64,000 nt of DNA from Berberis thunbergii (GCA_003290165.1 QNQO01006272.1:372001-436000); one strand, 5' to 3'. Positions 22,464 to 36,193 are shown, numbered from the stretch's first letter. Numbers and translations are program-made. Notes: generated by a model not told the origin, from the letters alone.

Positions 22464-25080
22464 ATGATGCTCTGTTCTTCACTGCGAACTCGGATTCTAT
22501 CGTTTCTTCGTGATTACGACCAGCTTCAATCATTCGTTCTCATTCTCATCTACATTCAAGTAAAGGACCCTTTCTTTCTTTCTGCAAATTTAGATTTCTA
22601 TTTAGGGTTTAATGTGGATTTCTGTTTGTTGGTGTTTGCAGATCGGTTGTGCTCTGGTTGGATCACTTGGGGCATTGTTCAACGGGGTGTTGGTCGTCAA
22701 TTTGGTGATTGCGTTGTTCGCTCTGGTCGCAATTGAGAGCGGCAGCCAGAGTCTTGGACGAACCTACGCTGTTCTTCTTTGCTGTGGGATCTTGCTTGAT
22801 ATCTTCTGGTTCATTCTCTTCTCTCGTCTAATTTGGTAACTTCCTTCCGCCTTTCCTTGTCAATTTCACATCTTTTAATTTTATTTCCTTGTCAATTTAA
22901 CAAATAGGATTTTGAAAGTGATTGATGATAAACTAAATATTGTCAGAAACCAAGAGAAACCCTTCATCATATGGTGGAACGTATGGGACCAGCTCTACCA
23001 AACTCAAGATTAATAACTTCTATCTTCCTGTTAACTACATTAAGTTAGGAATTAATAACTCTTTGCTATGTCTGGTCTCTCAAAATCATCTCTTCCTCCT
23101 ACCCTTGTTTCACCATATGTACAACACATACTTAATTCATGTTTCATCAAGTGTGATTAAATATTTGCAACTCTCAATCTTAAGTTCCATCGATGAATGC
23201 AAAAGTTATTCCGACAGTTACAATAAAGAGTCATTTATGCGTTATTTTCTCTAGTGTTCCACATTTTTTTTTTGGGGGGGGGGAGGGGGTTGTTTTCACC
23301 TCTGAATCAGACATTATGTCTGAATATCCAAAACAATGGTTGTTAGTGTTTGAATATTCAAAAGTAGATGTCAGTGTCTGAATGATATGTATGGTAAAAT
23401 GTTGATTCAGACTTCCATCAACAAGTGATTTTCATGAGTTAAAGGTAATTAGAGCCTAAACAATCACATCCCATCCCTCCTTATTAATACATTTACTTCT
23501 AGTTAGAGGTTCCCTCTTAATAAAAGGTTAGACATCTAACTCGAGCAAACACCCCCTCAGTCTCTTCTTTTTTTCCCCTTTCCCCGCAGTCTGTGTGCTT
23601 CAAGAGCATCATTCTGACCTTTCATATTTGTCAAGGAAGGGAATGAATATCCTCATCCTCGAAATGATTAAGCAATGGATTAGTGCCTACCAAGATCACG
23701 AGTTTAAGCGAGTCTATCAAGGAACCATCTGGACAACTATTCGGCTGGTGAGTTTAACCCTTAGCTTAAAACTCATTGATCCATCTATTAGCTTGGTTCA
23801 CGATTTTAAGGAAATTTTTTTTCTTGTGACGATGCAATGTATGATTAAGGGATATGTGAATGGTGTAAACTTGATGTACTTTTATGCTTTTGATTTAATG
23901 ATAAGGTTCAAAACCCTAGGATGCCTTTCAAAAAAAGAAAAAAAAAGTTAAATTAGAAGTGACAGGATGAGAGAAAAACCTGTGTTTCTTTTGTTTTCCA
24001 TGCTGAAATATTCCTCACCTTACCTAATAAATTTTCTCCATGATGTTGACTGTTGAGAGAAACGTGAAGATGAAGTTCGTATTCAACTCCAAGCTGTCCA
24101 AACACTCCATCATCTTTCTCTTCCCTCCCTATATTTTTTTCACCATTTTCCATAATTTTTTTTTTCTTTCAATCAACACACAGTCTTAAATTTGGCAAGT
24201 ATGTTGATTCTATATTCAATTGATTGACATTTGTAAAAGTGACTAATGAGCATATTTCATTATCTCATCGCACCCGTAATTTGATTCTCTACCCCTTATA
24301 AAAGAGGGTTCATAATGGACATTAGAAAAAACATTGCTCATGAATCAATTTTAAGATTGTGAATACCTTCAAACTAGATTCGTATGTAACATTTAAGATT
24401 TTTCCCATGTAATTTGTCCATTGCAATCAAACACAGACTTGGTGACTAGTTTGTATTGAAACCACTTGATACCTTAGCAGTGCCCACTACTAACCTTGCA
24501 CTGATAAGTGACATTGAGACATTGAAATAGAAAATCTGTGAATTTTTGCTATTTATTTATTTATTTCAAGTTATTATCTTTTGAGACCTGCTTCATCACA
24601 TTTACACAGCCATCTGTCAACTGGAATAACATGTCATAGAGTATCACATGATCATATCACTGATGCCTAATATATTGCAGAACATATTGATGTGTTCTTT
24701 CTGTTATATTTTTGTTTTGCTTTCTAAAAGTTAATATCAATATGTATTCTTTCCGCAGGACTATATCTTCTGGGAACTATGATCCCTTTTTCATTTTTTC
24801 GCTGCGGCTTGCACTATCAATGCAAATTATTGGCTTTGCTGTGAGGCTGGCTTCTTCTTTATTATGGATTCAGATGTACAGACTGGGAGCTTCATCTGTA
24901 GACAATACAGTTGGCCGAGAAGCAGATTTTGATCTGAGAAATAGTTTCTTGAATCCCTCAACTTCTGACATAGTTAGACAGGACTCCCATGCCGACGACA
25001 TTTTAGGAGGTTCTATATATGATCCAGCTTATTACTCCTCTCTTTTTGAAGGTTCTCGAGACAGTGGACGCTCAGTTGAG
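22464..25080 (+). CDS. Multi-pass membrane protein (AGTRAP-like plant family), exons 1-3; 3' end unresolved
   Basis: Exon 1 is 22464-22559, exon 2 22642-22835, exon 3 24759-25080. Introns are 82 bp (GT 22560, AG 22641) and 1.9 kb (GT 22836, AG 24758). Joins are in frame: exon 2 ends in phase 2 and TG+G restores Trp. The 204 residues contain four hydrophobic segments: SFVLILIYIQIGCALVGSLG, NLVIALFALVAIES, YAVLLCCGILLDIFWFILF, and LALSMQIIGFAVRLASSLLW. A polar tail follows with ADFDLRNSFLNP and GGSIYDPAYYSSLFEG. I recognise this as a conserved plant family resembling animal AT1-receptor-associated protein; its function is not established. Exon 3 ends GAG|GTACTT in phase 0, so a further exon is expected. 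The ATGATG start was chosen because the next residues lead directly into the first membrane segment. Confidence 0.85.
22836..24758 (+). other. Intron 2 of the membrane-protein gene
   Basis: A 1.9-kb GT-AG intron with a G-homopolymer at 23272-23289. A stretch inside (about 23590-23741) looks exon-like: it has a pyrimidine-rich CCCCGCAG acceptor and a CTG|GTGAGT donor. Inserted after exon 2 it would hit a stop, so it is not a normal coding exon of this gene. Confidence 0.6.
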
Positions 25081-26699
25081 GTACTTCCTAAATTTTATAT
25101 AGTTAACTTGAAGTGTTTACCTTCTCATAAGCTGTGTCCTAAATGGATCAGCTGTAATTAAATTCAAGACGTGAAAATTTATTGGTAATAATAATTTATT
25201 GGTTACTGCTTCGCCAACACCTCGTTCCCTCCTCCCACCACACAAAACACACGATTGAATTAAAAGTTTTGATTTGTTTCATCTATTGGGGCACTGGTAA
25301 CATCTTTAATGTGATAAGCTATTTTTAGGATGACTTCGTAAATTTCAACTTCAATATGGATATAACATATCATCTGGGTTATTTATGCGGCGACTTAGTG
25401 TAAATAGGGGTAGATCGATTCGAACTAGGTATTTAGTGGTTGGGTTTAGCGGTCACCGATTAATCGGTGAGTCACCAAAAAATCAGTGATAAATCGAGAT
25501 TGTCATGTTGGGTGGTGGTTGTTCTGTGATGTCTTGGACATGATTACATAATTTGCTCTATAATACGACTTTTGTTGCTCTATAATACTTGTCTTAATAA
25601 TCTTTATTGTCGATATATGTTATTTATTATAATTTATATTACTTTGAAAAGTAGATTGATTAATCTGCTTAATCTTAAATCGATCGTGGACTGTGAAGGG
25701 TCCGTTATCTGCATTTACTACATAGCATATCACAATCATGTCACACGCCGCATACAATAAGGTTAGTATTCCACTCTACCATACGTGTTTTGTCATTATG
25801 CCCCACCCCATTGCATTTCATGTTCTTTTGTAATTTTGCGTGGCTTCGAATTTATATGGTGTTCTCTAGTAATTCTATAATCATTTTTGCACATTTAACA
25901 TTTGACACATTCCCATTTAATCCCATTTATTAAACCGGTGGTTAATTGGCGATTAATCTCCAACTCATTGCTTTTCCGCACATTTCGATTTCTAAATTAG
26001 TCATTTGAACCATCTCTAGTCGAAGAATCGGCGGTTTTTAGCGAGTTATCGATTAAGTGCTTTCCAAAACGAACTGATCAATTGAGTTCTTTGGCTATAT
26101 GTCAAGATAGATGTCCTACTCACATGACAATACCAAGATAGAGCGTGAAGAGGTTAGAGAGTAATAAAGAACAAAGATCTTGAGTGGAACAAAGAAGATC
26201 AAGAAAAATAACCAAAACAAAAAATCATGAGAGGAAGAAGTTATACCTTTATAACTAATGGATCTTTTACTTGTGTTATAATTGGTCTAATGGATCTTTT
26301 ACAGTTTTACTTGTGTTATAATTGGGCTTAAATATTGGCATATGACATTAGTTTATATATAGGCTTCTAGGTGAGATTTCGAGGACCTGACGTCGTAGAA
26401 ATGAGGCCTTCTGGGTAGGAGGGAAATGGGGATTCACTTCCTCCCCGGGGAGGTTGCAATTGGGATCCTTGGCCACCTTGCCAACAAGTCGATGACCATG
26501 CAAGGCCAACCACAAATATGTTGATATTTGATATTTATTACTTCAATGTGCATTAATCATAATTTTTCTTGTAATACACATGAAATATAATTTAGAAAGT
26601 CGAACATAATATATTATAAAAAGTTGTTTGATTAATTCTCAGTAATCAATCTCATACCGTTCATGAATCGATTAAAGTCTAATTAATAAGGAAACACTG

Positions 26700-27240
26700 A
26701 CTCTTCAAAAACTTGTCGTATCCATGTTTGACACGTATCCGACACCGACATTTGCTCGACACACATCAAACACTTGGTAAGTGCGTCGGTAGGTGTCAGA
26801 CACATGATCAACGTGTCGGACATCCTCCATATGGTCAATGTTATATTTTTACTTTTAGATGTTTACAAATAACCGTCTAATTTAATGGTTGTTGATCCAT
26901 CTGAATTGCATGACTCTTTCAATTGTAATTTTCGACAAATAGGGAAAAAACCATTAAAGCATACATAAACTTCTTCTCAATCTTTGCTTTTGCTTTTCTA
27001 ATTGGCTTCTTCTTTATCTACTTCTTCTCTACTATACCATTTATCTACTTTATTTTTTCTTACAACAGAGTGTTTTCTTCGAAACACTCTAGGAAGGCAC
27101 TTGATTAGATTATTATTTATGTTTATATGACTTGTTAAAAAAATAGTATAGCGTGTCGATGTATCTCCGAGTCCTAGTTTTTTTAAAAGTGTCGTGTCCA
27201 ACATGACACGCGTGTCCATGTCCATGCATCCTTGACTAAA
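26700..27240. mobile_element. Possible worn TE rich in GTGTC/GACAC phrases
   Basis: The left part has GACACGTATCCGACACCGAC and GTCGGTAGGTGTCAGACAC. The right part has GTGTCGTGTCCAACATGACACGCGTGTCC. The inverted phrases at both ends suggest a degraded TIR element, but I cannot place exact ends or a target duplication. Confidence 0.3.
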
Positions 27241-28331
27241 TGCATGAAAGTCCCTATGGTATTATCTTTGTTGAAAATGTCACATGACGCGTGTCTTCAA
27301 TACTCCCATCTATACACCACGTGCTTTGAAAATTTCCATTTACTGATTTGAAATATTTCTAAATTTTACATTTGACAAATTATCTTACATTGGTCTTAGT
27401 TTAAGAACATCTGTAAGAGCTTTTCAATGATATCAATTGAATTTTTTTTTCAAATTTTATATTGAACCATATGAAGAGTTATATAAGCCCAATGGCAACG
27501 AGAGGACCATCATACTCACACAGAGCAAGCCTAAGATGGACAACCAACAACAACCATGCATTGAAAGACCACTAGATCAAACAATTGAAAGAAAAAACAG
27601 AAAACAAAAGCACATAGACCCAGTAGACACTAGAAGGGACCCCATCGCCCCTTCACGGACGATGGCTAAAAGCGGTAGAAGACCATAATTGCAGCTCAGA
27701 TTCGTATCCCACCCATCTCAGACTCTCCCAGATACATTTTGTGAAGCCCTTCAACTTCAATCGAGCTGAATGCTCCACCATCAGTTGACCTGCCAATCAG
27801 ATTTAGTGTCTAATTGATTCCAAAGACCCTATCAAGGACCTCAAAAACAAGAATAGATGGGCTGAGGCCTATTTGTGGATCGCAGGCTGATATAAGGAAA
27901 AGTCTTTCTTCGCTAGGTTTGCCACTTTGAGTTGTGGATCTTATTTCAACTTTGTCTAAAAGGCAAAAATTTAAAACGTTAAGAGGAAAGAAAGAGTCAT
28001 TCTGGCAAGCAAGAAACTCGAAAAGGAAACAACAACACGCATTATCAAGAGCAATAAGATTTCGAGGGATACATGAGTCGGTAACCGAAACAAGTACGTG
28101 GTATCCAATACTACAACCTAAGAAAACAAGGGTACAAATACCTTCGTTATATAAAGTTTTATTTTGTTGTATTGAATATTTTTAGACTTTATTTTTTTAA
28201 TTATAGTTTTTACTTGGCCAAAATACACTCATCTTATTATCATCTTCTTCTTGTTATATATATTGATAAACAAATTATATTTAAAGAGTCTAAACTTCAG
28301 AAAATGCATGCTAACACACATAATACTTGCA

Positions 28332-28440
28332 TTGTCAATCAAGGAAACTAATTATTGTGTTGGTTCGCCACACCCAATTAAGGAAAAAAAATTCAACGAA
28401 GGAAACTAGTTATTGTGTTGGTTGCCCCCATTCCCTAAAG
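28332..28440. repeat. 58-bp tandem duplication
   Basis: The unit with AAGGAAACTAATTATTGTGTTGG occurs at about 28341 and again, with one substitution in that phrase, at about 28399. No coding function is seen. Confidence 0.7.
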
Positions 28441-29602
28441 GCTTCTTTTTAAGAGTTATATCTCAAGAGTCTTTGTGGATTTTACTCTATAAAGAAAATT
28501 AATTACATTAATTTCTTGTGAGAAACCGATGAAAACGTGTCTATTTGTCGTGTCCAAGAGCGGGACACATGTCGACACTTTTTTTGTTCGTTGGATAAAT
28601 AGTGTTGGAGTTCATAGATTAAATCATTCAATTTTCTGTTAAGTAGCTTCGTTGCCCAGGGGCCGCTTTTCTAATGACATGCCAAGTTTTTCGGTAAAAT
28701 TCATCTGGGAAACCAAACCATCAATAATCATCCCTAGCGATTTGTCATTGCCTATATCTATGTGCAAGACCATACTGTATTGGCCTTTAAATATCCTTGT
28801 CAAGCATGGAGAAGATATATGTTGACAACTTTTGAAAATACACCCCAGTGAGTCTTTGTCTCAAGTTCTCTTTCTTTCTATAGAGTTTCGAGTAGAAGTT
28901 TACAACACTGGACACAATTTGGTTGTGTCAAGAACCATCTTTTCGTCACCATCAGTGGATTTGAATTAAACTCCTTCCATTAGCTCACTTCGGATAGTAC
29001 TCAGGCAAGATTTAGGAAAGGACAAGTTTGCTAAGCTGTGATAGCTGAAGAGCAATTGACTAAAGAATCAACATTGAATGAAGAGAAACCATGCATCAAG
29101 GGTAATCGAAATGGGGCAATTAAGTTCCTCATCATACAAGACTGGAAGTCCATAGGTGCCATTAGTGAGTTTGAACCCTAAATTTGTCACAAACTGTGAT
29201 ACCCAAATACTTCATTTTACCTCATTTATTGTGTAGACCTGTTATTACATCCGGGTATTTCATGGACACGATATAACACCCATACTTATATCAGATGCTA
29301 CATGATCTCCTAATAAAAATCATACTTGAAGCCCATTTATTTTGTATGGCACCCAGACCCTATCAGGAGTCTCCAAGCCTTGGTCTCTTAATAGAATCGG
29401 ATATCAAATAGTTGCGCGTCTGATCTGAAAAGATGGTGTTTCAACAAATCTCATTCTTCCTCGCACTTTGGTGCTTCTTGATCTCATTCGCCATCTTCGT
29501 CGCCATCAACACAAAAATTGATTATGATTAAGCTTTTGCTTTTAGTTTTATAGAGAATATGAGTTTTGATGAGATTCAAAAGGATGAAGACTTTCATTTT
29601 TT

Positions 29603-30902
29603 GTGTAAATTTGATGTTGGTCCCTTCTACTAATGAGATAAATATCTTTGATCCTGTTTACAAATTACATTTGAGTTTGGTACATTGACCGTTGTTGATT
29701 ATCGTTGACCATTTGGTCAACTGTTAAGTTTCCATGTGCCTTGTATGTGATCTTTTTTCTTATTCAAATACCTCGGCACATATCCCAAGAGGCCAAGATA
29801 CAACTTAATGGTTCTTCCCCAACTTCATCTTCTTCTCCCACTCATCTCTCATCATCATCAACTACCACTAGGGAAGAAGATAAAATTTTATTTTTTTCAT
29901 CTTCTCCAGTCACTTCTACCCGTTCTCGTTCCTTTCCCTCATCTTTTAATTAGAAAAAACTTTGTTGAAATTCTCTCTTCATTTTACAACCACGATTTAA
30001 ATCCTTCATGCTCCTTAGTGAACCAAACAATGGCATAGCAACGATTCGTCAAGCGAAGTTTGTTGACACCCATTGTCTCATACGGGTGGAAAATCTTCGA
30101 AGACAAAAATTTTAATCAATTTTGGCAATGGAGGTGGTGGTGAGGGGGACATGGAACTCTAGAAATTAAAGAGAATAATGGGGATGGAGGGGGAAATTTG
30201 GATTTGTTGACGGTTGGAAATCGGAGGGCCAAAAGGGGGGAAATAGTTAGATCGAATTGGGGGTCTTCGTCGAAGGCGGGTGAAGGGGGTGAGAATTTTG
30301 GGTTCTACCACTTGGATGGGGTTAGAATCTTAGCAGGAACGAAATTCTCATTGCATACTCACTTGACACCATTAGATCCTACAGAGACATCCCACATGCT
30401 TATAACCTCCACCACAGTTATGAAAACCCAAAAGATAATCAATCGAAGATCAATTCTCGAACATCAACGGAGAAATGGGTACCTCGGCTTTGTTCTCCCC
30501 AAGATCAAACCCCAAAATGAAGCCAGTTCTGACAGCGTCGGACACCAAGAGAACCCCTCAACAAGGTCCCTCTCATCCGAAGCCCAAAACAGAAAGCAAT
30601 TCCCACAGGAATCCCAATCACAATCCTGACACAACACCAAATTATCAGTCCCATAACAAATTGAAACTGGTTGTATGGACATGCAAGAAGAAGGGGGTGA
30701 AAAAAGATGAAGTTGGTGAATTTAAAAAAAAAAAAAATTAAATCAACACCATGGATGTATTTGAGTAATAGAAATGGTAAATGTGCCAAGGCACATGCCA
30801 AACCTGACGATCAATAACGGTAAAGGGACCAAACTCAAATATAATTTGTAAACGGGATCAAAGGCATCCATTAGTAGAAGGGACCAACTCAAATTTACCC
30901 TT
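29603..30902. mobile_element. 1.3-kb TIR element (MULE-like, non-autonomous)
   Basis: The left 150 bp (from 29603) and the right 150 bp (to 30902) are inverted copies. Shared blocks are TTGGTCCCTTCTACTAATG, TTTACAAATTA.ATTTGAGTTTGGT and CATGTGCCTTG. The interior carries open frames (for example 30198-30629, 143 aa) with no recognised domain and no transposase motif. Target duplication is unclear. TIRs of this wording are common in plant non-autonomous MULE-type elements, so that class is an inference. Confidence 0.7.
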
Positions 30903-32370
30903 AATTTTATTTATTTACAATGTTTTGCAAAGTCATTATACAGCCGTCTCTCCTATATCATTAAACTTTGTGCAAACCATTGTGCTTAATTAGAAAGTAC
31001 AAAGAGACCAGTCTTGACGTAGGGCTCATTGCTAGCAGATCAGCTCGTCACATTGTAAATAAAAATTCCCAAAAAATGAATCTGTAAGCTTTGCCATGCT
31101 GAGCCCCAATGCCAAATCACCACTAGCACCTCAGTCACCCTGCTTTTGTCAAGTACACTTCAGTGGCATATTCTTCATTTTTTTTAATCTAGGCAAAGAT
31201 CTCAATATGTTGCATATGGCAATAGATACCACACCAGCTTTCATGTACTTCTACTGAAGTCCCTACACTTTCAGTTTTCGTACACATCAAGTAAGGCTCC
31301 TGGGAAGACCCACCAAACCTCAAACATGTGAAGGAGGAATCTCCACACTGCTGAAGCAAGGCAACACCATATTGAGAAGGTGGTTAGTGGGCCTATACTT
31401 ATTTCAACACCCATACAAATACTGTTACCACCATGCCTCGCCTTCTTAACAAAGCCAAGCTGGTTATGTTTATTCCATGTTCGCATCCATTATAGGTCAA
31501 ACTAATCTGGTAAACAATCCATAAAAAATTATTTAACTGGGTTATTTTACTGTGAATGAGAAAAAACATTTTTTGTGTTAGTGTTTTCCTGTTAGTTATT
31601 GGAGATTTTGGTTATTGCATAACTAATTCTATGTATCATTCACTGGAAATGAGAATCTATGCTAATCTTATGTGTAGGATAACACACATAGTATTGGTGG
31701 TGATAGTGGAATTATGTCGTCTAACGAAGCATTACAGTTAAAGTCAGGCATTAGCAGATCTTTCCAAGTTTAAAAGGTGAGAGATAACCATGCTATCCAG
31801 TTACTTTCTTAGGGTTTATTTGGTGCATGAGTAGTTCCATCTTTATTATTATCAGCATGTCTACCTTTTCGTAGTTCTACAACTAGATTTTTATTTTATA
31901 TTAGGATAGTTATCATGTTTTAATTGGATTATGGCGTGACCCTGTGCGGCATTTCTGCAAAGCATGTAGAATATGCAAACTTGTTTTGGCATTTCAAGGG
32001 CCTGCCTGCACATGCCTACCTTAATCGAACCATCATTACTTCTACGTTGCTGTGATTGAGCTGAAATTTCAAGGGTTTGTGTGTGACAATTGGTTTTCTA
32101 GATAGGCACAAAAGTTATGTATTGCGGGTTGGATGGCTCTTATTGCTCCAATTGAGATGATGAAATTTCGAGGGATTTTTTGACAATTGGATCTCGAGAT
32201 ATGTGTTATGTTATGTTATGTAATGTTTGGTTGGATCAAGCTATAATTTCCAGGGAATGGGCGGAACGACATTACGAAGAACTTGTGAAGTCATAAAATC
32301 AACTTATGGAATAATAATTTTTTTATAGCCGCAATGAGTATTGAAAGGCCACTAGAATTAATCAGAAAAA
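30903..32370. other. Intergenic or intronic AT-rich region
   Basis: No supported gene. The ORF at 31556-31741 is hydrophobic but has no recognised motif. Confidence 0.4.
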
Positions 32371-32376
32371 TTCTTC

Positions 32377-32553
<177 letters not shown>

Positions 32554-32867
32554 AGTGTTTAGGGTGCCTTCACTATTGAAAGTTCCCCATGCACCGCCAA
32601 GGTGCTAGCAGGCTTCCTTGGCACCTTACCTTTGGACAACTTATTTGGGGCTAGTCAGGTGGGACTAATCAACTGATTCAAACAACTAAGATTTAACACT
32701 CCTATTATCGAGTACAATGCATACTAGGGTTATTATCAACATATATATGATGATGGTAAATGACAAAACCTTGCAAAAAGCCTTTCTAAAAAAAATAAGA
32801 AAATCATAAAATAAAACTACAGTGATAACTAAAAGAATTTAAGATCCATATGTGGTCAACCTTAAAT

Positions 32868-32945
32868 TAATATGTTAAAATACGAGAGTAATACAAAATA
32901 TCTTAACATGTTATAGTACCAGAGTAATACAAAATATGTTAAACG
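32868..32945. repeat. Short tandem duplication
   Basis: The phrase GAGAGTAATACAAAATAT (32883) recurs as CAGAGTAATACAAAATAT (32920), both near AACATGTTA / ATATGTTAAA. It is a two-copy AT-rich duplication of about 37 bp. Confidence 0.65.
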
Positions 32946-33139
32946 TAATATCTCCAAAAACACATAATATGATTTAGGAAAAAGAGGAGATGAAAGAAAA
33001 TTTAAAGAAAGTATTGAACAGCGAATCTTATGTTGGACTGGTTAACTCTAGGATTGAAGGAGGAGTAGGAAGTCAAGATGATTTTTGGACCGAGTGAAGT
33101 TTGACCCCATCCAAGTTTTAATTTGACCAGAAAGTAATC

Positions 33140-33502
33140 TTTGAGAGTATCTCCAATGGGCAAGCTGAAAAAGCCAAATTTGTGTTTTTTAAGCTTTAAG
33201 GGTGGATATTCATGCTCCAAAGGAAAACCCAAAGCTCAATGGGCAACCCAAACAGTTGCTAGAAGAGAGGATGTGCAGAGCCAAGCACACAAAATAGTTC
33301 TGCGTGCCTAGCCCAATGACCGACTTGACTCTGTATCTAGTAGACAAAATTGTATTAAAATGGCTATTACACCCCCAAAATAATTTGTTAACTTTTTTTT
33401 AGACTTTGATAAACTGCCCATTGGAGTACACCCATCCTCAACCTCAAATTGGTCCACCATTTTGAGTTTAAAGTTGAGCTCTCCATTGGAGATGCTCTAA
33501 GA
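33140..33502. mobile_element. MITE with GAGCATCTCCAATGG-type termini
   Basis: The left end has GAGAGTATCTCCAATGG and the complement of the right end has TAGAGCATCTCCAATGG (15 of 17 identical). The element is about 360 bp. Shared AAGC/AGCTCAA blocks follow inward. These termini are common in plant non-autonomous DNA elements. The superfamily and target duplication are not clear from the sequence. Confidence 0.6.
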
Positions 33503-35120
33503 ACTCTAGGATGGGCATTGATAGCAACTTGACTTGCATCCACATATACCTCGTTAGGCGTGTCTAATCTTCTCATAATTGGATCTGAATGCTTACTTGA
33601 CCAGTTGAAGTCAACCCTCTTATGGGAATTTCAAAAGGGGTTTCTGAACAAAATCTGCAATATCTACTTAGATCCCTGTATGAATTGATCAGCTATGAGA
33701 ATGATAAGTACCAGATTTTCCAAGAACTCAAGCATGATACTCTTTCTTTCTAATTATTTACCTGAAGTATAGGGGTTTCTTTTTCTAAACCGTGTTTCCA
33801 ATGTCTACGAGTTTGGGAAAATTTTGTCATTTCTTGCACTTGTGTTGAACTTGTTTTTCTTTATCAAGCGACATATTTTTTCTTCAAAGCCACTACTATT
33901 ATGTTCTTTCATGTAAATAGAATTTGCACTTTGATGCAGGGATGAGACTGCTGTAGGCAAGATGTATTGTTTGTTCAGAGTTTTTACTGAGGAATTATCA
34001 TCCGCTGGGGAACGTGTACTGCACATCTTATTTCCTTTTCATTTGTTTCTTTTCCATTAATTTTTAAAAAATATTATATCAAAGTCAATCCAGGTAGTGT
34101 ACATATATGGGAGTTGTATAGTACCAAATTTTGTTCATTCTTTTCCACGATCAGTACACTGCAGATGGAGAAACAATAAGTGTTGTACCATCTCTCATTA
34201 GTGCCGTACATTTTAAGCCGCCAAATGCTCTTATTTAAGTGATATTCAGTACTTCAACCGCATGCTTGTTGAGTTTTAATCTGTATAATCTGGTTGTCAT
34301 AGGTTAATTTGTTGTTCACCTGCATATATCAGTTTCTCATGGTAACACGGATAAAATTGATCTATGAGCAGATACTAGACAGTTCTGAGCCAGTTCACAA
34401 AGTTAAAGAAAGCCAGGGTGATCTGTGCGGACTACAGTTTTGTTGAATTCTGAAGTGAACGAGAATCCTAAAGTGAGAGTGTTGCTAGTGACGTGAACAA
34501 GAGTGGTAAGGTGCATGCATGGGCCATTGATTAGTGATCAGCTCTAGATGGTAAGAAGAATTAACCCCAAACCAAAATTCAGGATAAATGCAAGTGTGCC
34601 CTTGTTCCATCCAAGAGTTACTACGACTTTGTTTTTGTTGTCTGCAGAAAGAGATCGGCTTTGTACATTTCTTTAAAGTAAGGTGGTCCAAAAGAATTCT
34701 TCAGAGATTTTTCGTTGTAATATACAGAAAAGCATTCCAAACACAAACTGTGTTAGCTTGGTTAGTTGAGTTCTATGCATTTGAAGGGTGTGTTGTGTTT
34801 GATTGGAAGCCTTAACCATACTGTTTATGACATCGTATTTTGAATGAATCTATAACAAACAAAATTGATAAGAAGCATTATTGGTAAGAAAATGGTTCAT
34901 GTTTATAGGAGGCAAAAGATCTTTGCTTTGCTTATGAGTTGTATAGCAGATAACAATGAACCGTCCGTACTAGCTACATAGCATTTTGCCTGGTTACAGG
35001 GAGGATGACTGTCTATTTCAACTGATATATTTTTACTCAGACTATGTCAACTGAAGCATCCAAACTCGTTAAATGGGTTGAGACGTCAAAATCCAAACAT
35101 GAAAATGAATGAGCTTATTA
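33503..35120. other. Region with exon-like fragments; possible 3' end of the membrane-protein gene
   Basis: At 34371 a CAG acceptor is followed by a short phase-0 open stretch (ILDSSEPVHKVKESQGDL...) and a TGA at about 34443. A UTR-like region follows. Phase 0 matches the end of exon 3 at 25080, but I cannot confirm that this is its last exon. Another stretch at 33941-34026 (DETAVGKMYCLFRVF...) follows a GATGCAG acceptor and is open for 29 codons. Both are tentative. Confidence 0.25.
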
Positions 35121-35123
35121 TAA

Positions 35124-35290
35124 AGAGTGAGGCTAGAGAGCGAGGACAGTGATGTGGCGGGGTGAGAGCCGTCCACCTTGCTTGGGATGTGTGCTGCATT
35201 TTTTTGTGCGTGCATCCCGAGCGGAGTGGACGGCTCCCACCCTGCCACGTCGCTGTCCTCGCTGGTTTCCTCGACATTTAGAATTCCCCT
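35124..35290. mobile_element. Foldback MITE, copy 1
   Basis: Arms 35139-35200 and 35206-35263 are inverted copies that share GCGAGGACAG.GA.GTGGC and GAGCCGTCCAC. The right edge GGTTTCCTCGACATTTAGAATT matches the edge of the foldback at 57669-57799 (CGTTTCCTCGCCATTTAGAATT), so the two belong to one family. Confidence 0.8.
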
Positions 35291-36193
35291 ATTATAAACT
35301 CTATGTTGCATGCTTATTTCAAACTGTTTGTAGGAGTAAACACCTCCACCACTCCCTTTTACTCTTCAAACAATGTTTTTTCCTCCCATCACCGGCGTTA
35401 ATGAAAGTTCCAATTTTAAGGACCTGTTGGGTAAGTCGGTGACATTAACAGTGAAGACATTTACCTGTACCCAAGATAACTTTTCTTTTGTAAGAAAAAT
35501 TGATAAGTAAATATAAAAAGGAATTTTGGATTTTGATTTCATAGGAAATTTGGCATGATAAAAGGAACATGCTCAAGTGAAACGTTGCTCAAAGAATACA
35601 TTGAAGTAATGATGTTTTGTTGCAAAAGATATGTTCAGAAATTAACCTACAAATATTGAAAGAAATCAGGCAATTGCTATGTAAATCCAACATTTTCACC
35701 AAGTAACACCATCAATTGAGTATCACCACAATGGGCTACACTATAATCACTACACAAAAAGCTCGTCTTGCCTTGAAGCAATATTCGTAGGCTTCTTCGA
35801 AAATGAGTGCTCTAGAAAGGAAATCATTTGACATGCGTTATCGTCGAGTAAGAGTGTCTTTTATCTTTTGACTTAATGGAGGATCGAACAATCAACTTAT
35901 GGTTTGATACCATGTCTAAATAGTGTGATCTCTTGGGACCAAAGTCTAAAGTATTCTATTATTGTGAAACCAACATCTAAAGTTTTCTATTAAGTTCTAC
36001 AATTCTTTAACTAGTAAATATTTTTTCTTTTTCTTATTCTTTTTTTAGTTAGATTGATCCAAATTTTGCCAACGCCAATCACCGTGAGCAATCCAAAAAA
36101 ACACATGGATTCAAATGTTAATATTTTGTCAAATTGAATAATCAATCATGGTTGAATCTTAAACAATGTTTAGAGAGAATGTGGTTTTCTTAT
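35291..36193. other. AT-rich intergenic region
   Basis: No supported feature in this 0.9 kb. The last five bases before the next element (CTTAT, 36189-36193) are its target-site copy. Confidence 0.5.

Larger units (their letters stand above)
25081..29600. other. AT-rich region downstream of exon 3 (intron or intergenic)
   Basis: No protein domain is recognised in these 4.5 kb. If the membrane-protein gene has a distal last exon, this is part of its intron; otherwise it is intergenic. A GTGTCGGACAC / GACACGTATCC-rich stretch at 26700-27240 looks like a worn transposable element. Two open frames at 27437-27688 and 27934-28185 have no recognised motif. Confidence 0.4.

Noticed and set aside
33600..33760. 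Possible exon (PVEVNPLMGISKGVSEQNL...)
   Set aside because: Preceded directly by a stop, no acceptor seen, another frame is equally open, and no family recognised; chance in AT-rich DNA is likely.
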